Below, piece by piece: positions 36,001-51,000 of a stretch of DNA of 64,000 nucleotides; within the stretch, counting starts at the first letter, position 1; every line of letters begins with the position of its first letter. The notes under the pieces were generated by a model. It was not told the origin of the DNA and searched no databases. It was given only the letters and a program-made list of their open reading frames with translations. Source of the stretch: Colius striatus (lineage: Eukaryota > Chordata > Aves > Coliiformes > Coliidae); assembly GCF_028858725.1 (NCBI RefSeq), contig NC_084759.1:139604671-139668670 (forward strand). Direction: 5' to 3'. The position numbers and the translations under genes are program-made.

Positions 36001-39000
36001 TGGCTCATGGCTTTAGGCTTCAAACCACACTAAAGCACAGGAGCAAACATGCTCCCAGTCCTGTCCCATACTGCCAGGCAGAAGTAGTGTTGGGAGATGC
36101 CAGGGTGCAGAAGCAGTTCAAGCAATTACATGTTGCTGGAACAGCCATTTCTCTTTCTATCCAAAGAGGAAGAAGCAGGATATCCTCCCAAGAGTGACTA
36201 GTGGGACCTCAAGGAAGCTCAAGAAATCCCTGTATTGTTATCTGCTTGTTAATTTTCATATTTCTCTACCGAGATCTCATTTTTCTTCTTTAAAACTACG
36301 TGCCATATATTACACTCAAGGGCTTTACAGTATATGACCTATATTAACCTTATTTCATTTTGCAGATGGCATTACTGGAACTGGTTAAGCAGTTTGCCTA
36401 ATGGCACATGACGAGCCAAAGGCAGAAAGAAGAAATAAATCAGGGCATCCCAAATCCTAATCCTAACCTTACTATTATCACGGAGAAAAAAAAAAAAAAC
36501 CTTTGCTCTCAGCTTATTCACTCGCCAGGCTCTTTTCCTTTACAGATTATTCTGTGGGCTATTTTCTGATTTTGAGCAAGACACAAAATACCAAAGATAT
36601 CAATGCAAATCGTCTCTCTACTCTAACATAGGCTCACCTTGAGAGCACGCCCCAGTGCACCCAGGGCAGGAAGCAGTGCTGGTGGCACAGCTCCGACCCC
36701 ACACACCCAAACCCATGGCCCTCACAGGCATGATTGATACCTGTGACAATAAAGAAGCAGGCAGCCGTGGTGCATTTTGTCCAGTTGAGAGAAGAGTGAA
36801 TAGGGGGAAAGGAGTAGCAGAAGTGGTACAAGGAGATAGAAGTGTGTCAGTTACCATTACATGTGGCTGTTCCATCAGCTACCAAAACACTTGAAGAGTA
36901 AAAGCATGGATAGTGTGCCAGCGGTTAGAGTAGCCACAGCACCTCCATTAAATCTAGTGAAAGTGCTCCGCAGCATGCATGGAGGCACAGAGCAGCAGAC
37001 TCGCTCCCTCTCATTGCCACCATTACAACCATCTCCACAATTATACAGTAACTACCAATAAAAAAGGCAGCTTTATCTTTCAACATCTCTTTCTGACTCT
37101 TTGTTGCAAAGATAGTGATGGTTGAATTCTGTAGATTGCCCTAATGTCCAAAAGTAATAATTTCCACGTGAAAAAGCTTAAGGTTAAAAAAGAACACAGT
37201 GTCATTTATATATATATATAAAATACAGTTGTGGCCAGGGGCTAAGAGAGGAATGGTGGCTTTCTCTGCTTTGGGAGAGGTCAGTGTCCCTCATAGAGCA
37301 GCTAAAGGCACGCTGGGTGTTTGAGAAGGAATCACGACATTCATTATTATCGCTTTAACAATAACACACAGGTTTCTGCTCCTTTACAGACCAACATAAA
37401 GGTCAGCCTCTCTATTCAGACTAGATGCAGGCACTCAGGTTCTCAGCACTGGGAGAGGCTGGGTGAAAAAGAAAAATGCTGTGGGAGAAACTAGACTTGA
37501 TTTGAAAATCTCACTCATTAAGCTTCCTACAGAAACACTGAAATGCATTGTATCATTTACTTGTTCACAGTTAAACTAATCTAAACTATGCTAAACTGTG
37601 ATAGAATTAAAACACTGATCTAGGTCAGACTTTTTCCGTCTTGGCATTCTTGGTTTTTGGATCAATACATCTCAGTCTCTCAAAATGTTGTCCAGTACAT
37701 GACATATTACAGACTGAGGCTAAAACCCTGATATATCTACCAGTAATAGCACGGTAATTTGGAAGAAAATAATAAATATGCATGACTGCTTAAAATCACA
37801 GCACTACATGGCATATTGCATACCATGTTTTAGCAATCACATTTAGCTTTGTGCTTTTTGATGTTGATAGCAACTTTGAAATAAATATGTTAACATTAAA
37901 ACTCAGGTATGCTTACATATTGTCTATTAGCTTGTAACAAAATTACTCAAATTGAAGAAATTGCTGTTTAAAATCCATTTGGAAATACTCCACACTGAAC
38001 AAAGCAAGTAGAAAATCAGTCTACTTTATCAAGAAGGTGCTATGAATTTTAAATACTTTTTTTTTTAGAAAAATACATAATACAGCCAAAATCATGACAC
38101 TTCAATGTCATTTTGAGTGTTTTTCAACACCTCGTGATAAAAGCAGTATAAGATTCTCTTCTGACTCTAACCCAGAGAAAGGTAGGATTGATTTTTGAGA
38201 TTTAAAAGTCATGTCTTAATGCTACAGTTAGAATCTGTCCAGACCCCAGCCTCTTTGTCGCACAGAGGACAAACAGCCAGCACCAGCCTCTCATCCACAC
38301 TGTTCCCTACACATAAAAATGCAACTGGCAAAGGTGAAGGTTTCGGCACTGGGGGCATTTCCACCACCAAAGGCATTTCCCAAGAGCACGTCATGGCCAA
38401 CGTCAAGCTTTTGGGAAGAAAAAAAAAAACAACAACATGCCAGATCTCACCAAACTCATCTGTGATGCATTTGTCTCCTCCTACCTCCTGGGAGGTAGAA
38501 TAGGTACTTAGGCGGCTGCACAGAGGGATGAATATACCACTTCCAGTATTGACACCATTACTATGAAAATGTTAGGCATTTTTAGTTTAATTTATTATCA
38601 TACTTTAAAGTCTTCCATCCAATCATGTAGACTCTATCATGGACTTCCTGGGTGCAGGTGCTGGCCATTCTGCTGATGCAAAAAATCCCCAAACGGTAAG
38701 ACTAGGGAAGGTCTTACATATGCATAAGGCACCACAATAAAATAGCAAGCTATGGTTCTTTTTGAAAGGTAACAATCCTATTCACAGCTCCTGCTTTCCA
38801 GAAGTTATGCCCCTCAGAGTATTTCCTTCTTCTTTTCCCACCTCAATAATTTGACATCTGGCTAAACTGAAAAGTGCAGGCTGTAATGTGGGTGACAACT
38901 TGCAGGTACTGACAGATGTTTTCACCACTACTAGGTTTTTTCTTTTTACAAGGTTTCCAACTCTTCACGTAGCCTGAATACCAAAAGGCCTGCCAGTCCC

Positions 39001-42000
39001 ATTCAATAAAAAAAACAACCAAAACCCCTGACTGTGCAGCCACACTCCAAGCAGGACGCACCTCTCTGCTGGGGGTCAGAGAAAGCCACACTTCTGGTTT
39101 TTTTAAATCTTTTTTCCTCCCATTGTATTATTAATGATGCTTACATGGCAAAACTAACAATTTTATTTCAAAGGATGCTTTATAAAGGCATGCTGGTGAT
39201 AAACTCAGTCAGACATTTCTGGCATAACAAGCTACTGAGCACTACTTCAAAAAATGGAGGAAATTAAAAAAAAACCTTAAGCACTCTCAAAAATAGGCAG
39301 CAACTCAGAAAACGGAATGCAATATGCTGGGGCATTGTTTCTCCACCTCCATCTGTCAACAGCCTGTGTGCTGATCTGGTCATGGACTGCAATCATGGTG
39401 AGTATCTCAAACCAAAAGTATCAACAATCTGATTAACCAACTGCCTGAGTTTTGGTTAAAAATAATTGAAACTGAAATAGAAATGCACGTTTTGTTAGTC
39501 CGCTGGCAAAATGAAGATGATATTTCAATCTTCAAATCCACATTTTATATATAGGTTTTATATTTTTAAAAATCTGCACTAAATATACATATTATCATTT
39601 GATACTTCGGCATGCCACTCTTTTTACTGAAATACTGCGAATGAAAAGAGATGGAGTATCAAATCCACTTTCTGTTAGATGTGTATGTATTCTCATAGGT
39701 ATTTAGTGGCAAGTTACTAAATGCCACTGTTCACTGACACAGTACACTTTATGTATCTCTTACAGAAAAAAAAAATTAATCTATCTGAAGTTTGTAGTTT
39801 TGCATGGTGACCTTTCAGAGCCTCACTTTGGTATCAATGACTTCACCCACATTTGCATGGTCAGAAATAGAAGAGGTCAAGCAAAACTGTGTTTTACCAC
39901 ACTGTCACTTGTCAAACTGCAGTGGTAGTGAAGGTGTCACCATTACACTAGGAAGCACTGGAACATCTTTCATATGAGGAAAGGCTGCAGGAACTGGGGC
40001 TGTTTAGTCTGGAGGAGACTGAGGGAAGATCTTATTAACATTTATAAATATCTAAACAGTGGGTGTCAGAAGGTTGGAGCATCCCTTTTTTCTATAGCAG
40101 ATAGCAACAGGACAAGGGGTAATGGGATGAAGCTGGAAGACAAAAAGTTCCACTTAAATATAAGAAAAAACTATTTCACCGTGAGGGTGATGGAGCCCTG
40201 GCACAGGCTGCCCAGAGGGGTTGTGGAGTCTCCTTCCTTGGAGGTCTTCAAGACCCACCTGGACATGTTCCTATGCGACCTGATCTAGGTGAACCTGCTT
40301 CTGCAGAGAGGTTGGACCAGATGATCTCTAAAGGTCCCTTCCAACCCCTACCATTCTATGATTCTATGATTCTAAGCACAACCACTTGGTCTGTACCTTT
40401 CCTTCTGTAACCCTAAGCTTCTGACATAAATAGCAAAAAGTTGCTGTATTGTGTCTCCATTTTATCTTGGTCCTAAGCATACTCTGTTTAGGTCATACAG
40501 AGCGTAACAATAACCAAAGCTACCCAAGGCTGCACCCCAAAGAAACAAGTATTTGATGTGGATAGACCCTAACTCAATAAAAGTAAAACCTTGCAGGATC
40601 CACACTTTTAACTATGACTTCTAACAACAATATCTAAATTGATATAATATTTTCTGCAGCCATTCCAATTATTCAATGTCAAGTGGGATCAGGAGACATA
40701 CTATCACGTTTTGTGTTTCCTACATACTCTGAAAGAAAGCTATCAAAGTTTAAACACAATCTGTGGGGTTTTTTGTTTTGGTACCAGTAATTTTTAATTA
40801 AGAAAATCTTGATTGTGCCATGAGATTAAAAATCAGGAAGTTTAAAAGCCTGCCATTTGTCTCTTCTCTACCCCATCCCAATTCCTATGTGTGCATTCCA
40901 ATAAAGCAGCCGTTTTCCGTAGATACTGAATCACAGCTGAACTTAACAAGGAGTTATGTGTTCAGCATTTTTCTACATCAAAACACATACAAAGGTACCT
41001 AATGAGCATTTACATCAGAAAATACAGGACTGAACTGTAGGCTAGCAGTGTTTCAAATCCCTTATCTATCAACTAAGCACAGTATTCACTTTATGGGACA
41101 CCTTCTGTGGAATGCTTTAAGGTTGCCTGATATTAGGCCGAAGCAAAACCACACTGTTTCCACTTAATTACCTATATTTTCAAACTTACTGTTATTTAAA
41201 TGACTGAGTTAAACAAAATGGTTACTACTAACAGGACATCATTGTTAATCAGTAAGCTAAGGTGGGTGTATGTGCTTAGAGTTCAGAAAAGAAAGATGTT
41301 GCCGCACGATGTTTGCTTCTCTAATGTGAATTTATAAAGGAGATTGAACGTGCAATATAAAGTGAATTAGCAAGAATTAAAAGGATTAAAATCCCAGGAA
41401 CCAATGAAGTAAAAGAGAAATTGAAAATGGATAAAAGATAAAATTATTTAACACCTTATTAAAACTGTTCATCATTGCAATTAAAATCCAAGTGCTTAGA
41501 AAAAAGTGGTATAAGAAAGGTAATTATTTATGAAGAGACTGTAAAAAGCCATTTATTGTGAATTTGGGAGAGAATCAGGCTGAAAGAGTAGGTAGTAAAT
41601 AGAAATTGTTTGTTTATTCATAAAACTAATTTTGGTCTAGCACACCACTAAGAATTCTTAACATCTGCTCAATGGCAGCTGTAAGTAACATTAGGAACAC
41701 TCAGCCAATTTATATCTTTCCTTATTATTAAAAAATAAACAGGTCTTTTTAAATTATTCACTAGTAAATTGACATAAAGATCAGTGCTGTAGTAACTCAC
41801 ATTTTGTGGAAAGGCAGCTGCAAGCTTTGTATGATCATGATGATCTAGCTCTTTCTACATTTCACTGACTATTTTAGTCTTTATGTTATGTCCCATATAA
41901 TTTTGCAAAGGAAAATGTAGAAAACCTACAAGCCATACCGGAGTCACAGCCATGAAAAACATAGCCATGAAAAACACAGAATGCATCACTGTTACCCCAA

Positions 42001-45000
42001 GTGCTATATTAGTTGCTTCCCTCCAACTTGAACAAGTTCTTTTCTACCTTCCCCTTTGCCTTCTGGCACTTAAAATTTTCACTCAAACAATTTTAGATCC
42101 TCTCCTGCTCCTGTCTTTCATGAACCAGACATTAGACAATAACCTCAACTGTATTATTTCTGAGTAACAAAATGCAGCAGTGCTGCTAATTATTTGTTCT
42201 CATCTGCAGCACTTTCATACATAGACTGCAAAGTGGTTAGGATGTGCCTGTGTTTCACTACAAAATTGTGTTCTTAAGACACTAAAAAAGGCATAGGAAC
42301 CCTTCAAACCTGAAGGTTGCTCTTTAGCCTTCACTAATGCTTTTCTTTTTGACTTAATCTCTTCAACAATTCAAGAGAAAAATATAATATTTTCTTCCTA
42401 GGTTTCTCTATGGCCTTTAGTTCTTCCTAATACAAGCAAGCCCCTGCAAAACAACTTGCCTAGAAGTTGTTCAAAAGGTTGGAGTGGCTCTGTTTATTTT
42501 ATTAAGATTTTTATATTTTACTTCTAAGTAACAAACCAAGATTCTTGCAGTACACTCTGGAGAGTTAGTTTAAACCTAAGTGAGCTGTAATTCTAACCCA
42601 GGCCCTGAAAATCACTGGAAATGGCCTCGTTACAATAGCACGAGGTCCATCCAGCTGAAGTTCCCAGAGGATCCTGCCTCAAAGCTGCAATCATGCTCCA
42701 ACTGGCAACCAAGCAAACTACTGTGAAACTAGATTTGCTTACAACCAGAGTAGCTGCAAACACAGTACTTGATTAAAATATAAATTTAATCAGTTAGCTA
42801 TCAATAGCTTGTATATGGTATCTTGTTATCAGAGCACCACCTGAAAAATCTACCTCTCCTCTTACTGAGGACTAGAAGTTACAAGGAACACAGCACCTCC
42901 TTCCATCACATCCCACTAAGCTGCTTTCTCTTCCTGAGGCTCAGATTCATTTCAGAGCTCCATTTACATGTAAGGCTTTGTATTTCCTTTGAGCTTTCCA
43001 CATGTCCCTTTTCCAGGACCAGTGGGAAGGAGGCTTTTGAAGATACAAGATTTATAATTTTGCATTGCATAATTTAAGTTTAATGTGCTGCACAGAAGAT
43101 GAAACACAGACATCTGTTTCCTTTTGGTCCATTAGCGATGATTTCACAGATCTCCTTGATAAACCACAAAACTTCACCTCTGCAATGATAGGTAAACTGG
43201 ACATTGGATTGGCAGCATAACTGCAAAGCTGATGGAAGGAAGACTTTTTTCTCATGAAAAAATACTGGAATCATCAAGGAGGAATCTTTTCGAAGGTTTA
43301 GGAAGAACCCAGCTTGAAAAATTAGCTGTAGTTGTACACTGCAGTGAAATCACTTTACAGCACAAATGCTAGAGGGAAAGAAACATCAAAGGTACAAATG
43401 ACAATCAGATGTCTGGTCCTTGTTGACTTGCCAGGAAGACCACGGACTTTGCTGTCATCTTTGTGTTTGAAAAAATTCTCACAAAAGCAGGACTACTGCA
43501 GATGGCTCTGTGAAAGTTATTATCTCTGGTACCTATAAAATAACTATATACTGTCTTATGTAAGAGACGCTGAAATCTAAAACTATCATTTCAGAAAAGG
43601 AATACAAAAATTTAAATCAGAAACAGTTCCCAGGGGATGAAATTCCAAAGTATAGTATCAAAGAGGGGAATATCTTCTATTCTTTTCAACATCTTTCCAA
43701 CATGGTTTGCACTTCAGCAACATGAATCATAGGAGTGCAGAAAACCTGGGAGACAGGCTCCAAGTAATTCAAGTACCTACCAAGGAAGTTCAAGTCCCTT
43801 GTGCAACTCTCCAAAAACACTGCAAGCAACCACAGAGGCAAGATGGAAAACGCCTTGGAGCTCTCTATCCTAACACCACTGAAATGAACTGAAATGTTCA
43901 TGAAGAACATTGCTTTATCCTATGGTCATATTCTGATAGAAATATTTTCCTTTGAGAAAAGACTGACAAAATCTGTTAATAAGACCGTTTAACTTCAAGT
44001 TAGAAACTTAAATTTATGTGGAAGAGAAAATGTTGAACAAGCACAAATGTTTGCATTTGAATAGGCAGTCCTGCTTAACTCAGTGAGGAATGTGTTTGCA
44101 GCATCATGTAACCCTGTGGCCAGGCTTGGGTATTCAGCCTGTTTTAAGGCTTTGATATACAGTGTCAGCAGCATTAGGACATGACCTGTTAAAACTTAGT
44201 GGATATGTTTATATTGATCTCAGTGTGGTTTAAAATCTAGTTTATCAGTAAAGAAACTACTCATAAACTCCTTACAGTAAACTTCTTGTTTCATGTGACT
44301 AATTTCTGCCTCAGTTTCATGTCTCAATATTCATAAATATTTCACTTATGTTTGTGTCCATCTCTTGTTACGCTTCATTCTCTACTACATTCCTGTTCCT
44401 GATGATTAAATGGTTTTATTCAAATGAATATCTATTCTATTTTAAAATACCTATTGATGTTCAAGATCACACATTCCCGGTGTATTTTTCCTTTCAACAT
44501 CTTTCTCTTTAGAAGTCTAATGTCAAATTTCTGCTGCCATGAGCAGATAGGCACAATCACTACGCACTGCCACCTTAAACAATAGCAAAAGACTTCCAGG
44601 ACCTACAACCCTAAAATCATACTTTGTTTACTTCCATATCTATATTAAGTTTCTGTTAGAGGACTGGATTTTCTAACTAGTGTTCCTACTTGCAACCTCT
44701 TAAAAGATACTTTAATATTTCATAAGCCAATTTTGTATAATTGATAGATATAGTAAATTAAATATTTATTTCTATTTTTCACTGGTTTAGTAGAATTTAA
44801 CACCTGCTGCTGTCAGAATAGATCAACAACCTAGAATATCAGAGAAATATGTAGCACCTTGTACATCTATTGATTTTATATAATATTTCCAAATTTAAAA
44901 ATTACATTTTCTCAAACCATTACCTTCAATACCGGAGCTTCACAGATGCAAAGCTTTTGGTAGGAAGCTGTGTTATTTTGATGGCATGTTTGACTAGAAC

Positions 45001-48000
45001 TATTCATTGTGCAACTATTTCAAAGTCTGAGGTGATATGAAACTTCAGAAGTTTTAACTCAAATTCTAACAAATTATTTAACATAGAAACAAGGTTTCAT
45101 TCATGGGGAAAATCAATGCAACAGGGCTGCTTTCTCACCTCTCTGCATCAGCTGTTATAAATTGAAAGTACATGATTTAACTACTCCTTAATTAACATGC
45201 TTTGCAAAGATCTTGAATATCAGTGAAAGAAAAATGCTATTCAGACATTTAGGATAGTTTTTTAAAAGAAGGTTGATCCTTCTCAACAGTATGTTTTAAT
45301 GCCAGTACAAGCAGAAATCTGCAAATCAGAGTTCAAACTCTTCTTTGTGATCCAGTGACAAGTCCTGGGATTTCTGAGGAGTTATCACACTCCTGCTCCT
45401 ATACAATTTCTCCTAAGGGCATATTGCTAACTCCATTTTGTTCAGTGCAAGGAGAACACCAAAGCACAGTAAAACGAGAGTACGAGAGGTACAGCAAAAC
45501 TCTTCCACTTGAACATTTTGCGTGGAGTGCTATGAAAACAGCTGAAGGGAGGTCACCCCCCTGTGGCTACAGACAATGGTGGTCAATCCTGCAGTGCTCT
45601 GCATCCTACAGTACCATGGCAAGGTGTGTTAGCTCCCACCTCCAATGTTGCTCCCAGGGTTGGTTGTACTAATAAATAAGTCAGCAGCTCTCAGCAGAAA
45701 ATCTCCAAATTTTCTCTTGCTCCACTTCCCAATTTCAACCATAACCAAGGGTATTCCATCTTCATGCACAGGGATGGAAAATTTCTGCTTTCTAATGAGA
45801 GGAATATATTCCTGCTTAAATTTACTAGACCTCACGGAGGTCCTGTAAAATGCGCAATGTTAATTTCACATATGGTAGAAACAGAGAAGCTAACAAAGTT
45901 GTCAAAATGGTAAGTTACAAGACATTCTGCTACCTCAAACAATCCTACCCCTCTTCTGGCTTCCTGACTTAACTTGGTATTCTGGCGAGAAGTGCTTGGA
46001 AACAGCACTGTTTCTATTTGTAAATGGGGATAGTGGAGAGAGAAAGTGGTGGCATGGATAACACAAAATCAAACAGGTACAGAGCTGACAAATCTCATCT
46101 GGTTTACACTGGTATTTCTTCCTTGACTTCAGTCGAGGGTGTATATAGCTATTTTCTGATTACAGTAAAATGACATTAATAGAATAGACTTTTCAAAAAA
46201 TTAGCAAACTGAGTTGCTGGGCATCTTGGTATGACAAATATAATCAGCCCCAGATAACTGCCTCCGCTCAGATACGGCTGTACAGGATAGCACACAGTTC
46301 AGTAAGCACACAAATAAATGCATAATAAAACATGGCATCGCATGCACGTCTAGGCTTCTAGCTTAACAAACTGCAAACAAATGAGGTTTTACTGTATACA
46401 CTCTAACTCTGTTATCCCATCATGGAGTACTCCTACCTTTTATTTCTGCCAACATCTCCATTTCTCTTATGTATTTCTTCCGTCTCCACATACCCATACA
46501 AGTTTCTGTTGCTCTTTTGACTCTACTTACTTTTCATTAGACGCTGCTCTAGTATTCCTCAATAACTTTCCATTCCTTCCTTTCTGATTCCAAAGTGGTT
46601 GAAGGGAGAGAGGAAACAGCCACCAGACTGTGATCAAGAAAGCCTCAGTTACCAGTTGGGTGGGAGGTCCTCTTCCCGCATATATGTCATTGAGTTTCAG
46701 AGTTTCATGTCTCATTCTGCTTTCCTTCAACATCTGCTTTATTCAAGCCCAACATTTATTCTGTGTTACTATTCTTTGTATGGACTCTGATCAGTAACTC
46801 AAACCTGAGGATATTGTGACTGCATTGTTAGAACATTTCAAATCCAAGATTATCTATCCACCTACATTATTTCTAGTAATTAGCCACAGAATCACTGTTA
46901 AGCTTGTAGGCGATCACGCCATTTAAGGGAGCAGCCTTGTACTGCCTTATTGAACATGCAGCTACCTGCATTTTTTTACTACTGGTTTTTTTATTTCCTC
47001 CCACTCTGTACCAGAATAAATTAAGTTACTTGTTCCTGTAAGAGACCTCTTTTAGACCAATTGTATTTAAAAACCATCCATCTTCCAATCTATCTCCCAA
47101 TATAAAAAACTTTTGTAGTCTATAATATCACTCAAAATTTTGACAGACTGTGTCACTCTGACCTGTTCCATATCTCAGTTTTCCAAAATGTGTTTTGTGC
47201 TCATTCCTTGCACTAAGCTTTCAGTGATGTTAACAAAAGATCTGAACATGCAGAACCACAGACTATGCAGAATTCAGGACATCTGCTGCAGCAAACAGAC
47301 AGGAAAGTTATCAACTATTAATATAATTCCACAGCATTAATTGCTGTCCTGATAAGCCTCTGAGAGAAGCCAACTGCAACCACTTCTACATATTCAAGAC
47401 AGTAACCAAGGCTATGTTCCCAAAATGACATACAATACCACATCTGCATGATGCAAAGTGCTGAAGTAGTACAAACTCTGTAAGTTCAAATTTATCTACA
47501 AATTCTGAAGAAATGGGCAGACCTTTGTACAAATGAAGTATTGTCTGCATGCATACAGACAGAAGAGAGCTGACATAAACATCATTTTATGCATTCTCAG
47601 TAAACTGAAATTCAGAAATTTGCTCAAGTCCATGCTAGATGTACTGCCAGAATATCACAGCCAAAGAAAAAATGGAATTATTCTCTATCATTTAACAACA
47701 CAAGAGAAAAAACTCTCTCTGTGCTGAACTTTGTTCTCTGATGATAAGCAGTCAGTTTCAAGAACGCTCCGTATTTCAACATCCACCTTTCCCAGCCAGT
47801 GAACACAGCTCAGCCAAGTTGGAACAATCCCCGTCACACCTTGGTCTCGCTCTAACTCCTATCTCTTTGGAGGGAGAGAGGAAACGGCCACCAGACACAG
47901 AAAGTCACAGAAAGTCACCACTCAGGTGGGAAGTCCTCTTCATACACATTCAGAAGTGTAAGGGCTTACTAGTATGTCACCAGTCCTATACCAGAACTCC

Positions 48001-51000
48001 AGACCAGAACTTAAGATCATCTGTCACCCTGGAAAGCACTCGGAGGCAGTTCACATTTGTAGAAAGGAGATGACAATTTTGACCCAGACTGCTTTAGAAG
48101 ATGACAACCGCACATTGCTCCTGATTTCTAATAGATCTTTTACAAGGTTAAGTGTACCCTTTACAGATACACTGTAAACTCAATACCACTGGTTGTATTT
48201 CAGACATGTAAAATGGGACACAAATTGAAATACTGTTTTACATGTGTTACTAAGCCTCCTCCCTCAGTTTGCTTTTCACTTGAAAATGCTCTGGGCTCTA
48301 ATATCTGCCTGACTTAGTATCAAATTACAGATGAAGTTGTAGACACATAATTAAATCAATACATGATACAACTTACATGCTATCGCGAGGACCCTCGACT
48401 TTTGGGTTGAGCACAGGATTTAAAGCCAGGAGCTCACACCTGATCTCAGCTTGACTTTTGACTTGTCTGTTATTATCTTTGTCTCATACTTCACAGGATG
48501 ATTGTAAGATTTATTCTGCTAATGTCAGTATGTGCTTTGAAGACATAAAGTGCTATATAAGTGCCAAGTATTATTACTTATTCAGGAGTCTTATTTCCTA
48601 TGTTAGCTGCATTTGTCCAAAGCATGCCTAGATTTTCAGTCACATTTTGCTAGTTCAGTTTCCTTTCTTTTTTTTCATTTTTCATGAAACATTTGCTTGG
48701 TGGAAGCTTTGGATCATGGCAGTCCACATCCAGTGGTAGGAAAGTGATCCCTTGCACTTAGAAGGCTATTAGCATGTTTGTAGCCACACCATCTAACCAT
48801 GTTCAAAACAAATCTTTGCAAGATAGTGCTCAAAACAACCACAGCTTCTGGTAGCTTAGAATTTGTCTTCCCATTATTAATACTAAAAATGGATCTGCAC
48901 CAATATTAAATACAGTATAAAAACTTGGTTTAGAGATGAGCTTTGTGTAGGCAGGCATTATTTTGTGATGTTCTGAACCACACTTCTTGGACTCTCTCTG
49001 CTTTATAATCATTAAACTATTATATACATTCCTTGTTCAGGACTAGGCTTTTGTGCAGTGGGATGTTGTGGTCTTGAGGATTTTTGAGAAAACCTCTTCT
49101 ATTGTGTCCCACGTTTTCTTTGGGGGAACCTTGTAGCATTCCTCCCTGCTTTTACAGACCAAGACTGGATAGTACAGCTCTCAGCCAGTCTCTTTCTGGA
49201 TCCAGCACATGGCCAGATTATTTGTGCCTTGAAGTTTTGGTAAACTTTGCTGTGAAAATGCTAAGTGTGTATTAACTGGAGTCACTCCTCTAAAGCAGGA
49301 TGAGGCCTGGAAGGACTGATAGTGGACTCTCCTGAGAACTGCAGATACAGGTTGTATTATTTCTGTTCACTTTCAAATGAACAGTATCAGAGCATCTAAA
49401 AAAAACTCTGCTCACAGGCTGAATGTGTTTTAATTTTCTTCTTCTAGACTATCAGCATGAGTCCTTATTGCCTCAGCCACTTTCTGCTACTTTTTTCAGG
49501 TTTTTTGTGAGACTTTAGAATTTAGTTTGTTCTAGCACTAACTCATTCCCTTTCTACAGTCAATTTTTACATTAGTTAGTATCTCAACTTACAAGTTATT
49601 TGACTGTTTAATGACCTATGAACAAAAAAATTTAAACCCAGGCTTCAGTAGAGATGTAGAAAAACATATATCATTGCTTCCTGATATTTCCACAGGTACT
49701 TGCCTAGATATACATAAAAACCCACGTCATTCCTATGCTTCTGTTACCTTACCAAAGTGATGCAAAAGGAGCTATATTATCAAAACTAGCTTTCCCAGTC
49801 AAAATTAAACGGATGTTTTCATTTTCAAAGTACAGTCACTTAATCACATCCTCCACCTCTCCCCTAGTCTTTCTATCTTAGTATGAATTGTTACACAGAA
49901 CAATAAAGATTTTGTAATTAAATAATACGGTTAAAATGTGATTTTCCAAAATAAAAACCTTACATATGTCTGAAATATGCAATTAAGTCATTCATGCCTT
50001 TACTGAAGTATTCATTCCTTTCCCACTGTAAGTTCACTACCTTTCCCTTCCTTGTCTGGCTTCCTTGGCAGTTTCTGATGTTTGTGTCAAAAAATGAAAG
50101 TTAAAAGATGGCCTATCTCTCATAAGAGAACTGTATCCAACACCTGTAGTTTTTTAAAGATATGACAATGAAGAAACATGGAATAGTTAACACTAATATG
50201 AGGGAGTCAGGGACTCCCAATTGTGTTACTTAGGACTGTTTATTCCAAATGGCTACAAGGACACAGTGAATAGAAATAGATGTGACTCACACAAGCATAC
50301 ACCAGACAATGAAAACTACTAGTTAGTTTGCTTCTATTCTCTGGAAGCAGTTTGGTAGAGTCAAAGATGCAGTTCATTTCCCTTGAGAAGCTCGTGAACT
50401 CAAACCATCATCAAGACTTCAGGAAGCTCAAGAAATGGCAGTGGGCTATAAACCAATGACTAAAAACTCCCTGAATCAGGGCTGAAATTTTTTTCTTGGT
50501 CAGCTTTCTGAAAACAATGTGCTCCTTTGGTAAAGGCACAGGAACAGTGTCATACAACCCCACCTGGCACTATGTCCTCCTTAGCACTGCCAGAATTATT
50601 CTTGTCAGGTGAATCACTGTTCTTAAGAGGCCTGTCAGCCTCTTTCACTCATGAATTGCTTCTGACATATTCCAGAAGAATTTCTTGCGTGTCAGTCAAG
50701 TCTGTAAAGGTGGTTAAAGAATTTAAGAGAATTGTGTGCCTTCTCCCATACTGATGTCTTTCTCCTTATTTACTGTGCTAGAGATGGAAGAAAAGTAGTC
50801 ATGGTACTCTGGAAATATCATTTCAGACACAGGAGAAGCCACTTCTTCAAATATAGGTAAATCATTCTCATACCTCACTGTGAAGCAACACTTTTTCTTG
50901 AGTTCTTACAGGTGAAAGCATTAACATCTTGGACGTAGGCATGTTGTGTAAAGCAGTGTTTCTACAACTGGCCTCCACCTCTAGTGCACTGCTGGTATTT

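Noticed and set aside
39974..40288. 104-codon open frame as a possible gene
   Set aside because: It is the C-terminal remnant of CR1 ORF2, not a host gene.
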